Below the pieces are notes generated by a model, which saw only the letters and a program-made list of their open reading frames with translations, did not search any database and was not told the DNA's origin. A stretch of 46,239 bases of DNA from an uncultured Marvinbryantia sp. (GTDB lineage: Bacteria > Bacillota > Clostridia > Lachnospirales > Lachnospiraceae): NCBI GenBank assembly GCA_934373455.1, contig CAKRON010000011.1, positions 1-46,239 on the forward strand, read 5' to 3'. The translations under genes were made by a program, and so were the position numbers. How positions within the stretch are numbered: position 1 is the first letter of the stretch; each line of letters begins with the position of its first letter. Shown in pieces: positions 24,831 through 32,572 of this stretch.

Positions 24831-26144
24831 ATGGATTTATTTGATTATATGAGAGCGAACACAATGGAAAAAGAAGCACCGCTGGCATCCAGATTAAGAC
24901 CACGCACGTTGGAAGAAGTGGTAGGTCAGCAGGAGATCATCGGAAAAGGAAAACTCCTTTATCGTGCAATAAAAGCGGATAAGCTGGGTTCAATCATTTT
25001 TTATGGACCTCCGGGAACAGGGAAGACCACACTGGCGAAAGTAATTGCGAACACTACCAGTGCAGAATTTACACAGATTAATGCGACGGTTGCCGGAAAG
25101 AAAGATATGGAAGAAGTAGTGCAAAAGGCAAAAGACAGCATGGGAATGTACGGTAAACGGACGATTCTGTTTGTAGATGAGATTCACCGCTTCAATAAAG
25201 GACAGCAGGATTATCTGCTTCCATTTGTAGAAGATGGCACATTGACGTTAATCGGAGCAACGACAGAGAATCCATATTTTGAAGTAAATGGAGCGTTGAT
25301 ATCCAGATCTGTAGTTTTTGAATTGAAGCCATTATCTAAAGAAGATATCAAAGTGCTGATTCAGCGCGCTGTATATGATATGGAGCGGGGAATGGGATCC
25401 TATGATGCTGTGATCGATGAGGATGCGGCAGATTTTCTGGCAGATATGGCAGATGGAGATGCCAGATCTGCGCTAAATGCAGTGGAACTTGGTGTATTGA
25501 CGACGGAGCGCAGTGAGGATGGAAAGATTCATCTGACACTGGATGTGGCAGCAGAATGTATTCAGAAAAGAGTCGTGCGATACGATAAAACCGGAGATAA
25601 TCATTATGATACGATTTCTGCGTTTATCAAAAGCATGCGGGGGTCTGATCCGGATGCGGCAGTATATTATCTGGCACGCATGTTGTATGCAGGAGAAAGC
25701 GTGACCTTTATCAGCCGCCGTATCATGATCTGTGCATCCGAAGATGTGGGAAATGCAGATCCGCAGGCACTTCAGGTGGCAGTAGCAGCTGCCCAGGCAG
25801 TGGAGCGGGTAGGAATGCCGGAAGCACAGCTGATTCTGTCCCAGGCAGCGCTGTATGTGGCAACTGCACCAAAGAGCAATTCCGCTACGAATGCTATCTT
25901 TGAGGCAACTCAGGCCGTGAAAGAATGTAAGGCGACAGTACCGACCCATCTTCAGGATGCACATTACAGAGGCGCGGCGAAACTGGGACATGGCATTGGA
26001 TATGAATATGCACATGATTTCCCAAAGCATTTTTCCAGACAGCAGTATCTGCCTGATGAAATCAAAGACCGCGTATTTTACCGTGCTTCCGATAATGGAT
26101 ATGAAAAGCAGATCAAAAAACATATGGAGTGGCTGCATTCATGA
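24831..26144 (+). CDS. rarA: Replication-associated recombination protein A (MgsA/RarA AAA+ ATPase)
   Basis: This 437-residue AAA+ ATPase acts at stalled replication forks. It begins MDLFDYMRANTMEKEAPLASRLRPRTLEEVVGQ, then Walker A YGPPGTGKTTL (58-68), Walker B LFVDEIHRFNKGQQD (about 113-127), sensor 1 GATTENP, and the RarA C-terminal tetramerisation region ending YLPDEIKDRVFYRASDNGYEKQIKKHMEWL. GGGAGAAGAGACAG precedes the ATG. The TGA stop at 26142-26144 abuts a perfect palindrome of the REP type. Confidence 0.95.
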   Translation: MDLFDYMRANTMEKEAPLASRLRPRTLEEVVGQQEIIGKGKLLYRAIKADKLGSIIFYGPPGTGKTTLAKVIANTTSAEFTQINATVAGKKDMEEVVQKAKDSMGMYGKRTILFVDEIHRFNKGQQDYLLPFVEDGTLTLIGATTENPYFEVNGALISRSVVFELKPLSKEDIKVLIQRAVYDMERGMGSYDAVIDEDAADFLADMADGDARSALNAVELGVLTTERSEDGKIHLTLDVAAECIQKRVVRYDKTGDNHYDTISAFIKSMRGSDPDAAVYYLARMLYAGESVTFISRRIMICASEDVGNADPQALQVAVAAAQAVERVGMPEAQLILSQAALYVATAPKSNSATNAIFEATQAVKECKATVPTHLQDAHYRGAAKLGHGIGYEYAHDFPKHFSRQQYLPDEIKDRVFYRASDNGYEKQIKKHMEWLHS

Positions 26145-26203
26145 ACCATTGGGGACGGAGTTTTCTGGCTTTTTTAAGCCAAAGAACTCCGTCCCCAATG
26201 GTT
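26144..26203. repeat. REP-like palindrome filling the gap between convergent genes
   Basis: A perfect 19-bp arm (26144-26162, containing GGGGACGGAGTT) pairs with 26185-26203. A second inner stem TGGCTT/AAGCCA (26166-26171 with 26176-26181) surrounds a T4 loop. The GGGGACGG / CCGTCCCC arms are of the kind found in dispersed REP elements mobilised by RAYT (Y1 transposase) proteins; no such transposase is in the window. It lies exactly between the rarA and mnmM-like stop codons. Confidence 0.8.
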
Positions 26204-26786
26204 AAAAAAGTTTTAAAACGAATACCGGAATCGGAGGATTATTTGGACGGTTATAATAACAGGACAATAATACCATGTATTGTTTTGGATCTAACTGTTT
26301 CAGATAATGAAGGATCGCATCCCGCTCTTCAAAGCCGGTGTCACCGCCACTGTAGATACACAGGCTCATAAGCCCCTGTTTTTTCAGGAGGGAAAGGCCG
26401 GTTTGAATGGCGTTTATACTGGTATCGGCATGAGTACAGAGATTATGATCGCCGCCCGGCAGATAGCCAAAATTAAAGGTAATACAGTCTACAGTTCCTT
26501 TTCCAGCATACAGATGCATGTTTGTGTGACTTTCTAAAATGGCATTACCGATATCCGCCAGTCCTTTGGTAAAAAGCCGCTCATTGGTGGCATCTATGGC
26601 TGCCTGCTGAATGTCAAATGCAAGGACGCGTCCCTGACTGCCCACAAGCTGGCATAAAAATTCTGTGTCATTACCTTTGCCGGCTGTGGCATCTATGCAA
26701 AAATCCCCCGGCTGAACATGCTGCACCAGGAAATGATGGCAGAATTCAGTGATCTGATAATTTTTCAAAAAAGCACCTTCTTTCAA
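26202..26786 (-). CDS. mnmM: Class I SAM-dependent methyltransferase, YtqB/MnmM-like
   Basis: This 194-residue protein has the Rossmann-type SAM site CIDATAGKGNDTEFLC (about 29-44) with the acidic residue in VLAFDIQ. A family motif FNFGYLPGGDH (about 104-114) and SLCIYSGGDTGFEERDAI follow, as in the rRNA_methylase/YtqB family (PF06962). In Bacillus YtqB was identified as MnmM, which methylates nm5s2U to mnm5s2U in tRNA wobble positions; transfer of that role here is inference. The start has AAAGAAGG upstream. Its stop touches the REP palindrome shared with rarA. Confidence 0.82.
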   Translation of the reverse strand: MKEGAFLKNYQITEFCHHFLVQHVQPGDFCIDATAGKGNDTEFLCQLVGSQGRVLAFDIQQAAIDATNERLFTKGLADIGNAILESHTNMHLYAGKGTVDCITFNFGYLPGGDHNLCTHADTSINAIQTGLSLLKKQGLMSLCIYSGGDTGFEERDAILHYLKQLDPKQYMVLLSCYYNRPNNPPIPVFVLKLF

Positions 26787-26812
26787 ATATGTAATATATA
26801 TTTCAAACGAAC

Positions 26813-26985
26813 GCAGATATTATATGTCATCCAATTAAATTACGTCGATTTTCTGCATCTGCTGCGTCGTCTATGGACAGCCTCATTCTGTGATAGAAGC
26901 ATTACAGCAATGAGGCTGTCACTAGACTTGCAGATGCTACGAAAATCATCCTATCAATTTAATTCGGATGATCAATAATATCTGC
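26813..26985. repeat. 173-bp foldback (MITE-like) element
   Basis: The whole element is one long imperfect hairpin. The ends GCAGATATTAT (26813-26823) and ATAATATCTGC (26975-26985) are exact inverted repeats. Inside, AATTAAATT, GATTTTC, GCATCTGC and GACAGCCTCATT each recur as reverse complements in order (for example GACAGCCTCATT ending at 26886 with AATGAGGCTGTC at 26909-26920), to a CTGTGAT/ATTACAG apex. No obvious target duplication is seen and there is no coding capacity. It may be a MITE or a structured RNA. Confidence 0.7.
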
Positions 26986-27091
26986 TGTAAATTAATATTG
27001 ATTGAGTGTATTCCCTTTTTAATTGATCATGTAACTGCTGTATTAGGAAATAGTATTATATATACAGTAACATAAGTGTAGGAAAGATTCA

Positions 27092-27259
27092 ATGAAAGAT
27101 GATAATGGGATAACACGCTTGCAAGAAAGGTTCAAATACTATATACTCAAAATGATAACGCAATTTTTTAAAATATCTGATTGGCTACCGGGAGAGGTGG
27201 CGGACAGATTTGCGGCAGTATTATATAAATTCGAGACAGATGTACATATTTTCATATAA
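27092..27259 (+). CDS. 55-residue small protein of unknown function
   Basis: The short frame MKDDNGITRLQERFKYYILK...TDVHIFI has a well-placed site (AGGAAAG, seven bases before the ATG) and looks like an amphipathic, basic-then-acidic helical peptide with no signal or clear membrane segment. It sits between two palindromic elements, and its stop at 27257-27259 touches the start of the second. A promoter is not clear, though TATTAT near 27050 could be a -10. It may be a real small gene or cargo of the repeat island. Confidence 0.4.
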   Translation: MKDDNGITRLQERFKYYILKMITQFFKISDWLPGEVADRFAAVLYKFETDVHIFI

Positions 27260-27452
27260 CAGCTGTAAACACAGATATTCCTGTCGCAGGATCGGTAGCG
27301 CAATTTTCGTTATGGCACAGTGCGCGAATTGTGGCTGTGAAGCTTGTTTGAGCCGCGTAAGCGGCGAGTTTAGCGGAGCAGACACTAATCGATGCGCACG
27401 AGGCATAGAAAATAAGCGTGATCTGCGATATGAATACTGCGTTTACAGCGTT
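27258..27452. repeat. 195-bp foldback element, copy B, sharing a core with 13397-13600
   Basis: The two halves mirror each other: GCTGTAAAC (27262-27270) with GTTTACAGC (27441-27449), TCGCAGGATC with GATCTGCGA, and GTGCGC (27320-27325) with GCGCAC (27394-27399). The central hairpin is GCCGC-GTAA-GCGGC. The core at 27343-27375 (CTTGTTTGAGC...GCGAGTTTAGCG) matches the reverse complement of the centre of copy A near 13481-13507, while the arms of A and B are unrelated. The 38 bases to the next gene hold its binding site. Confidence 0.65.
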
Positions 27453-27490
27453 AGTTAAAATACAAAATCTGTCTTTAAAGGAGAATAAGA

Positions 27491-28447
27491 ATGCAGAAAA
27501 TCTGGGGTGAGAAGCCTTATCGTTCTCTTGACTGGCAGTTGAAGAATCAGTTTGGTGAAAAAGTTTATAAGCTTGCTTTAAATGGCGGTATGAGCTGTCC
27601 AAATCGCGATGGCACGGTTGGAAGAGGCGGCTGTATTTTCTGTAGTGAAGGTGGAAGCGGTGATTTTGCGGCAGACGGTCATCTGTCAGTGACACAGCAG
27701 ATAGCCATTCAGAAAGAAGCATTGCGAGAAAAGAAGCCGGCGCGAAAATATATCGCGTATTTTCAGGCTTATACGAATACCTATGCACCGGTGGATTATC
27801 TGGAGCGTATCTTTACAGAGGCTATAGAGGATCCGGAAGTGGTTGTATTATCGATAGCCACCAGACCGGATTGTCTCCCAGAAGAAGTGCTGAATCTGCT
27901 TGAGAAGCTGAATCAGAAGAAACCGGTATGGGTCGAGCTTGGTTTGCAGACGATTCACGAAGAAACTGCCCGGATGATTCACAGAGGATACGATTTGGCT
28001 TGTTTTGAACGAGCGGTAGCAGAACTGAGAAAAAGAAAAATCGACGTGATTGTTCATACCATTTTAGGTCTTCCGGGCGAAGGCGAAAAAGAAGTGCTTG
28101 AGACAGTCCGATATTTAAATCATTGTGACATTCAGGGGATAAAACTTCAGCTGCTGCATATTTTAAAAGGAACACAGCTGGGGAAGATGTATCTGGAACC
28201 ACAGGAGTCGGAATGTGCCATTCAGGTAATGGACATGGATACTTATATAGATCTGGTGATCCGGTGCATAGAAGAATTATCACCGGAGATTACAGTACAC
28301 CGTCTGACCGGTGACGGTCCGAAAGAACTCCTTCTGGCACCAATGTGGAGCACCAGAAAGCGAACCGTACTAAATGAGATACACAGTCAACTGAAGAAAA
28401 GAAATTCCTGGCAGGGAAAGAGATTTGAAAGGAGAAGCGCATCATGA
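27491..28447 (+). CDS. TIGR01212 family radical SAM protein (YhcC-like)
   Basis: This 318-residue radical SAM enzyme begins MQKIWGEKPYRSLDWQLKNQFGEKVYKLALNGGMSC. It has the unusual cluster spacing of the TIGR01212 group, C36 ... C48-x-x-C51 (CPNRDGTVGRGGCIFC), binding a [4Fe-4S] cluster and SAM. VELGLQTIHEETARMIHRGYD and VIVHTILGLPGEGEKE are further family motifs. The substrate is unknown; a tRNA-related role has been suggested for relatives. AAAGGAGAATAAGA precedes the ATG. The stop overlaps the next gene (ATGA), so it leads a three-gene operon. Confidence 0.9.
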   Translation: MQKIWGEKPYRSLDWQLKNQFGEKVYKLALNGGMSCPNRDGTVGRGGCIFCSEGGSGDFAADGHLSVTQQIAIQKEALREKKPARKYIAYFQAYTNTYAPVDYLERIFTEAIEDPEVVVLSIATRPDCLPEEVLNLLEKLNQKKPVWVELGLQTIHEETARMIHRGYDLACFERAVAELRKRKIDVIVHTILGLPGEGEKEVLETVRYLNHCDIQGIKLQLLHILKGTQLGKMYLEPQESECAIQVMDMDTYIDLVIRCIEELSPEITVHRLTGDGPKELLLAPMWSTRKRTVLNEIHSQLKKRNSWQGKRFERRSAS

Positions 28448-28956
28448 AAGAAGTGCATACACTTTATAAGCTGATCTTATTATATTTGCTGAACAGAGTG
28501 GAGATCCCTCTGACAAATGGACAGATCTGTGCATTCGTAGCGGAAGAACAGTATACAGATTATTTTACTGTACAGGAGACACTGGCAGATATGGTAGAGA
28601 CAAAATTGCTGGAGCCGGAGATTGTCCGTAACAGTACCTTCTATCATCTGACAGAAAGTGGAAAAGAGACATTGAGTTATTTTAAAGATGAGATTTCCAC
28701 CGCAATCCGTAAGGATATTGAAGCTTATCTGAAAGAAAATAAAATGAAGCTGCGCAATGAAAATGCAGTCCTGGCAGATTACAACAATCTGGAAGAAGGC
28801 GGTTTTCTGGTGAAGCTTCAGATAAAAGAAAAAGAGTCGTTCATTGTGGATATGTCCCTGATTGTTCAGGAAGAAAGACGGGCAATCATGATGTGCGACA
28901 ACTGGAAGAAAAAAAGTTCAGAGATTTATCGTCAATTGATGAAAGAACTGATGTAA
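28444..28956 (+). CDS. DUF4364 family protein
   Basis: This 170-residue soluble protein matches the Clostridia-specific DUF4364 family. An N-terminal winged-helix-like part (LYKLILLYLLNRVEIPLTNGQICAFVAEEQYTDYFTVQETLADMVETKLLEPE...YHLTESGKETLSYF) resembles PadR/MarR-type DNA-binding folds. A C-terminal alpha/beta domain follows (GGFLVKLQIKEKESFIVDMSLIV). It may be a transcription factor, but no target is known. It overlaps the upstream radical SAM gene by four bases and precedes another, giving translational coupling. Confidence 0.85.
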   Translation: MKEVHTLYKLILLYLLNRVEIPLTNGQICAFVAEEQYTDYFTVQETLADMVETKLLEPEIVRNSTFYHLTESGKETLSYFKDEISTAIRKDIEAYLKENKMKLRNENAVLADYNNLEEGGFLVKLQIKEKESFIVDMSLIVQEERRAIMMCDNWKKKSSEIYRQLMKELM

Positions 28957-28971
28957 GAGGCATATATAAAT

Positions 28972-30723
28972 ATGAAAATTTTACTGACAGCAGTCAACGC
29001 AAAATATATTCATTCGAATCCGGCTGTTTACAGCCTGCAAAAGTTTGCGGCAGAGCATGCACCGGAATATAAAACAGACATCGAACTTGCAGAATTTACG
29101 ATCAATCATTATCCGGATAATATTTTGCAGGAAATTTATCGCAGGAAGCCAGACGTGGCTGCGTTTTCCTGTTATATCTGGAATCTGCAGATGATCGAAA
29201 AAGTAATGGAAGATTTGCCCAAAGTACTTCCTGATATTCAGATTTGGGTTGGTGGTCCGGAAGTAAGTTATGATGCCCCGGATTTTCTGAGACAGCACCC
29301 ACAAGTGGCTGGTGTCATGACCGGAGAAGGGGAAGAGACCTTTCTGGAATTGACAGCATTTTATCACGGGAAAGGCCAGCTGGAAGATATACAGGGAATT
29401 ACATTTCGAAATAAACAAGATGAAATCATCGTGAATCCGGGTCGAGCCTTGCTGGATATGAACCGGATTCCATTTTTATATGATGAACTGGAAGATTTTG
29501 AACACAGAATTATCTACTATGAAAGCAGCAGAGGATGTCCTTTTTCCTGTAGTTACTGTCTCTCTTCCATCGATAAAAGTGTGAGGTTTCGAGATGCGCA
29601 GACAGTGGTCAGAGAACTGCAGTTTTTCCTGGATCGAAAAGTGCCCCAGGTGAAATTCGTAGACCGTACATTTAACTGTCGTCACAGCCATGCACTGACG
29701 ATCTGGACATATATAAAAGAGCATGATAACGGCATTACAAATTTTCATTTTGAAATAGCGGCAGATCTGTTAAATGAAGAAGAACTTACATTACTTGGTA
29801 CGATGAGACCCGGGCTGGTGCAGCTGGAAATCGGCGTGCAGTCCACCAATCTCTATACGATACAGGAGATTGACAGAATCATGGATTTTACCCATTTAAG
29901 TAATGTGGTAAAACGGATTCAGTCCGGACACAATATTCATCAGCATCTGGATCTGATTGCCGGACTTCCGGGAGAAGATTTTCACAGTTTTCAGAAGTCA
30001 TTTAATGATGTATATCATCTGTACCCGGATCAGTTTCAGCTTGGATTTTTAAAAGTGCTCAAGGGTTCCAAGATGCAGGAAAAGGCGAATGAATATGGAA
30101 TTATCTATCATTCCCAGCCTGTATATGAGGTATTTTCTACCAACTGGATTTCTTATGAAGAGATCTTAAAACTAAAAGAGATTGAAGAAATGGTAGAAGT
30201 CTATTATAACAGTGGACAGTTTTCAAATACGATGCGATATCTGGAAAGAGAATTTGCAGATCCGTTTTCCATGTATCAAAGTCTTGCGGCATATTATGGA
30301 AAAAGAAAATGGTGGAATCAGAGCCATTCCAGGATGCAGCGTTTTGAAATGCTCCGGGAATTTATCCAGACGGTCAGCAGCAGTCATATATATGACGAAT
30401 TACTGCTGATGGATCTTTATTTGAGAGAGAACAGCAAGAGTCGTCCGAAATGGGCTGCGGATTTACAAAACGAGAAGAAGCAGTTTCTGGATTGGTTTAA
30501 GGAAGAAGCGCAGGAGCATAAAGTGCTGGCCGGTTATGAAGGTTACAGTGCGAAGCAGATGATGAATATGGTGCATCTGGAGAAATTTGACCGGGATATG
30601 GCGCAGAATTTTAACTGGATACAAAGTGGTGAGGAACCAAAAGAGGCATATTGGATATTATTTGATTATCGTAACAGAAATGCATTGGATCAGAATGCCG
30701 GAATGTATCAGATAGAAGTTTAA
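28972..30723 (+). CDS. B12-binding-domain radical SAM protein (DUF4080)
   Basis: In this 583-residue protein, residues 1-140 form a cobalamin-binding-like alpha/beta domain (MKILLTAVNAKYIHSNPAVYSL; WVGGPEVSYDAP). A radical SAM domain follows with the cluster motif SRGCPFSCSYCLSS (C189, C193, C196). A C-terminal DUF4080 region extends from about 380. The typical B12 His motif DxHxxG is not obvious, as in many members, so cobalamin binding is unproven. Substrate unknown; relatives include methylthiotransferases and methyltransferases. It starts 15 bases after the DUF4364 gene. Confidence 0.88.
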   Translation: MKILLTAVNAKYIHSNPAVYSLQKFAAEHAPEYKTDIELAEFTINHYPDNILQEIYRRKPDVAAFSCYIWNLQMIEKVMEDLPKVLPDIQIWVGGPEVSYDAPDFLRQHPQVAGVMTGEGEETFLELTAFYHGKGQLEDIQGITFRNKQDEIIVNPGRALLDMNRIPFLYDELEDFEHRIIYYESSRGCPFSCSYCLSSIDKSVRFRDAQTVVRELQFFLDRKVPQVKFVDRTFNCRHSHALTIWTYIKEHDNGITNFHFEIAADLLNEEELTLLGTMRPGLVQLEIGVQSTNLYTIQEIDRIMDFTHLSNVVKRIQSGHNIHQHLDLIAGLPGEDFHSFQKSFNDVYHLYPDQFQLGFLKVLKGSKMQEKANEYGIIYHSQPVYEVFSTNWISYEEILKLKEIEEMVEVYYNSGQFSNTMRYLEREFADPFSMYQSLAAYYGKRKWWNQSHSRMQRFEMLREFIQTVSSSHIYDELLLMDLYLRENSKSRPKWAADLQNEKKQFLDWFKEEAQEHKVLAGYEGYSAKQMMNMVHLEKFDRDMAQNFNWIQSGEEPKEAYWILFDYRNRNALDQNAGMYQIEV

Positions 30724-30742
30724 AAAATACACGGATTGTTAC

Positions 30743-30771
30743 TTGATAGATGAGGAAAAATGACATAGAAT
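30743..30771 (+). promoter_or_regulatory. Promoter for the small peptide and vanW
   Basis: TTGATA (30743-30748), a 17-base spacer and TAGAAT (30766-30771) precede the 35-residue peptide gene by about 50 bases. Confidence 0.6.
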
Positions 30772-30820
30772 AAATAAGAGTGCCAATGGCATTCTGAAAT
30801 AAAAGAATGAGGTGAAAGAT

Positions 30821-30928
30821 ATGTTAGATATGAGAAATACAAAAACAAAACGTACAATTGCTGCAGTAGTTGCGATTGTTCTTATTATTGCCATGGTTGC
30901 TACTATGATTATCGGAGCATTCATGTAA
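30821..30928 (+). CDS. 35-residue single-pass membrane peptide
   Basis: A short gene with site GAGGTGAAAGAT encodes MLDMRNTKTKRTIAAVVAIV... with a basic N-terminus (KTKR) and one hydrophobic helix of about 22 residues, ending GAFM. Charge distribution predicts N-in topology. It sits between its own promoter and the vanW gene, 29 bases upstream, so it is probably co-expressed with the cell-surface VanW protein. No family is recognised. Confidence 0.6.
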   Translation: MLDMRNTKTKRTIAAVVAIVLIIAMVATMIIGAFM

Positions 30929-30957
30929 GCAGCCTGAACAGAGATCGGGAGGTAAAT

Positions 30958-32559
30958 ATGGTTTTTGGAAAAAGAATCCTGGCAGCGGCAGCTGCTGTGG
31001 TCTGTCTCGGTGTAATGGGGAATGTGACACCGGCACAGGCAGAGGACCAGATTGGTCAGGGGGTTTCGATTGAAGGCATCGATGTATCGGGGATGACTTA
31101 TGAAGAAGCACAGGCTGCAGTAAAGCAGAAAGCTTTTGATATGCAGAACTCTACGATCAAGGTGCTGATCAACGATGAGAGTGTGGAAGCAACTGCAGTG
31201 GATTTTGGATTGCAGTGGAAGAATCGAAATGTGGCGAAAGAAGCCATGGATATCGGTAATTCCGGTAATGCGATTAAGCGATATAAAGACAGCAAAGATC
31301 TGACACAGGAGAAGAAAGAACTTCATCTGGAATTTTCCGTCAATGAAGATGCAGTCAAGGCTTTTGTGGAGAAATGCAAGCAGTATGATCAGGAGCCGAT
31401 AGAAGCATCTATCGAATCTGACGGTGCCGGCGGAATCAATATGCAGCCGGGGCAGGCAGGAATTGTAGTGAATGTGGATGAATCTGTAAAGGTTCTGGAA
31501 GATTATATAGCTAATGACTGGACAGGAGCGGCTGATTCCAGCGTGGAATTGTCTGTAAAGGTTCAGGAACCAAGTGCAAGTGAAGAAGATCTTGAGACGA
31601 TTACAGATGTACTTGGAACATATACTACTTATTATGGTTCCACCTATGGAAGAAATACGAATGTAGAACGTGGTGCGGAACTGATCAACGGTCATCTGAT
31701 CCGCCCGGGTGAGAGTTTTTCCGTATGCGATCATCTGGTTCCGTTTAATGCCGAGAACGGATATGAACTTGGTGGAGCTTATGAGAACGGACGAGTGGTA
31801 CAGGAATATGGTGGAGGTATTTGTCAGGTATCTACGACATTATACAATGCACTGCTTCTGGCAGAGATAGAGATTGATGAGAGACATAATCATACTATGA
31901 GTGTCAGCTATGTGCCGCCATCTATGGATGCAGCTATTGCAGAAGGCAGTATGGACCTGGTATTTACAAATAACCTGGATACGCCTATTTTTATATCCGG
32001 TTATGCGTATGGAGGCGAGCTGACTTTTACAGTCTGGGGAAAAGAATATCGCCCGGAAGACCGATATGTATATTATGAAGGTGTGGAGACCAGTACGATC
32101 CCGGCACCGACTACGACTTTATTATATGCGGCTGATGATCAGAATGTAGGTTATTTCAGTCAGGTACAGTCTGCAGCACCGGGAAGTACGGCGGTGTGTT
32201 ATAAGTATGTAAATTACAATGGGGAGACTACACAAGAGCAGATCAACTCCAGTACTTATGAAGCATCTTCCAACATATATGAAGTGGGAACGATTGGTGC
32301 ATCACCTGCATTATTACAGGCGATAGCAGTGGGGGATCTGGCAGCAGCACAGCTGGCGGCAACCGGTACTGTCACGATTGGAACAGATACGACACAACAG
32401 ACAGATGCAACACAGCAGACGGAATCGACACAGCAAAGTGAATCCACGGTGGAGACCAACGCACCGGGAGGAAGTTATACAGATACGACAGACGGTGAGG
32501 TCTGGATTGACGATGGAACAGCAGGAACGACTTCAGGGGATGGAGTTACGGAATGGTAA
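30958..32559 (+). CDS. VanW family secreted/cell-wall protein
   Basis: This 533-residue protein has a signal peptide (KRILAAAAAVVCLGVMGNVTPAQA). A YoaR-type peptidoglycan-binding domain follows (VSIEGIDVSGMTYEEAQAAV), then the VanW domain with RPGESFSVCDHLVPFNAENGYELGGAYENG and YGGGICQVSTTLYNALLLAEIEIDERHNHTMSVSYVPP. The tail is low-complexity Thr/Gln/Ser-rich (DTTQQTDATQQTESTQQ). VanW proteins are widespread in Firmicutes outside vancomycin clusters and their role is not established. It follows a co-expressed membrane peptide. GGGAGG is upstream of the ATG. Confidence 0.92.
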   Translation: MVFGKRILAAAAAVVCLGVMGNVTPAQAEDQIGQGVSIEGIDVSGMTYEEAQAAVKQKAFDMQNSTIKVLINDESVEATAVDFGLQWKNRNVAKEAMDIGNSGNAIKRYKDSKDLTQEKKELHLEFSVNEDAVKAFVEKCKQYDQEPIEASIESDGAGGINMQPGQAGIVVNVDESVKVLEDYIANDWTGAADSSVELSVKVQEPSASEEDLETITDVLGTYTTYYGSTYGRNTNVERGAELINGHLIRPGESFSVCDHLVPFNAENGYELGGAYENGRVVQEYGGGICQVSTTLYNALLLAEIEIDERHNHTMSVSYVPPSMDAAIAEGSMDLVFTNNLDTPIFISGYAYGGELTFTVWGKEYRPEDRYVYYEGVETSTIPAPTTTLLYAADDQNVGYFSQVQSAAPGSTAVCYKYVNYNGETTQEQINSSTYEASSNIYEVGTIGASPALLQAIAVGDLAAAQLAATGTVTIGTDTTQQTDATQQTESTQQSESTVETNAPGGSYTDTTDGEVWIDDGTAGTTSGDGVTEW

Positions 32560-32572
32560 CAGGAGTAAATAA

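Noticed and set aside
27210..27458. 82-codon ORF in the second foldback
   Set aside because: It lies within foldback element B and overlaps the better supported 55-residue frame; no ribosome site.
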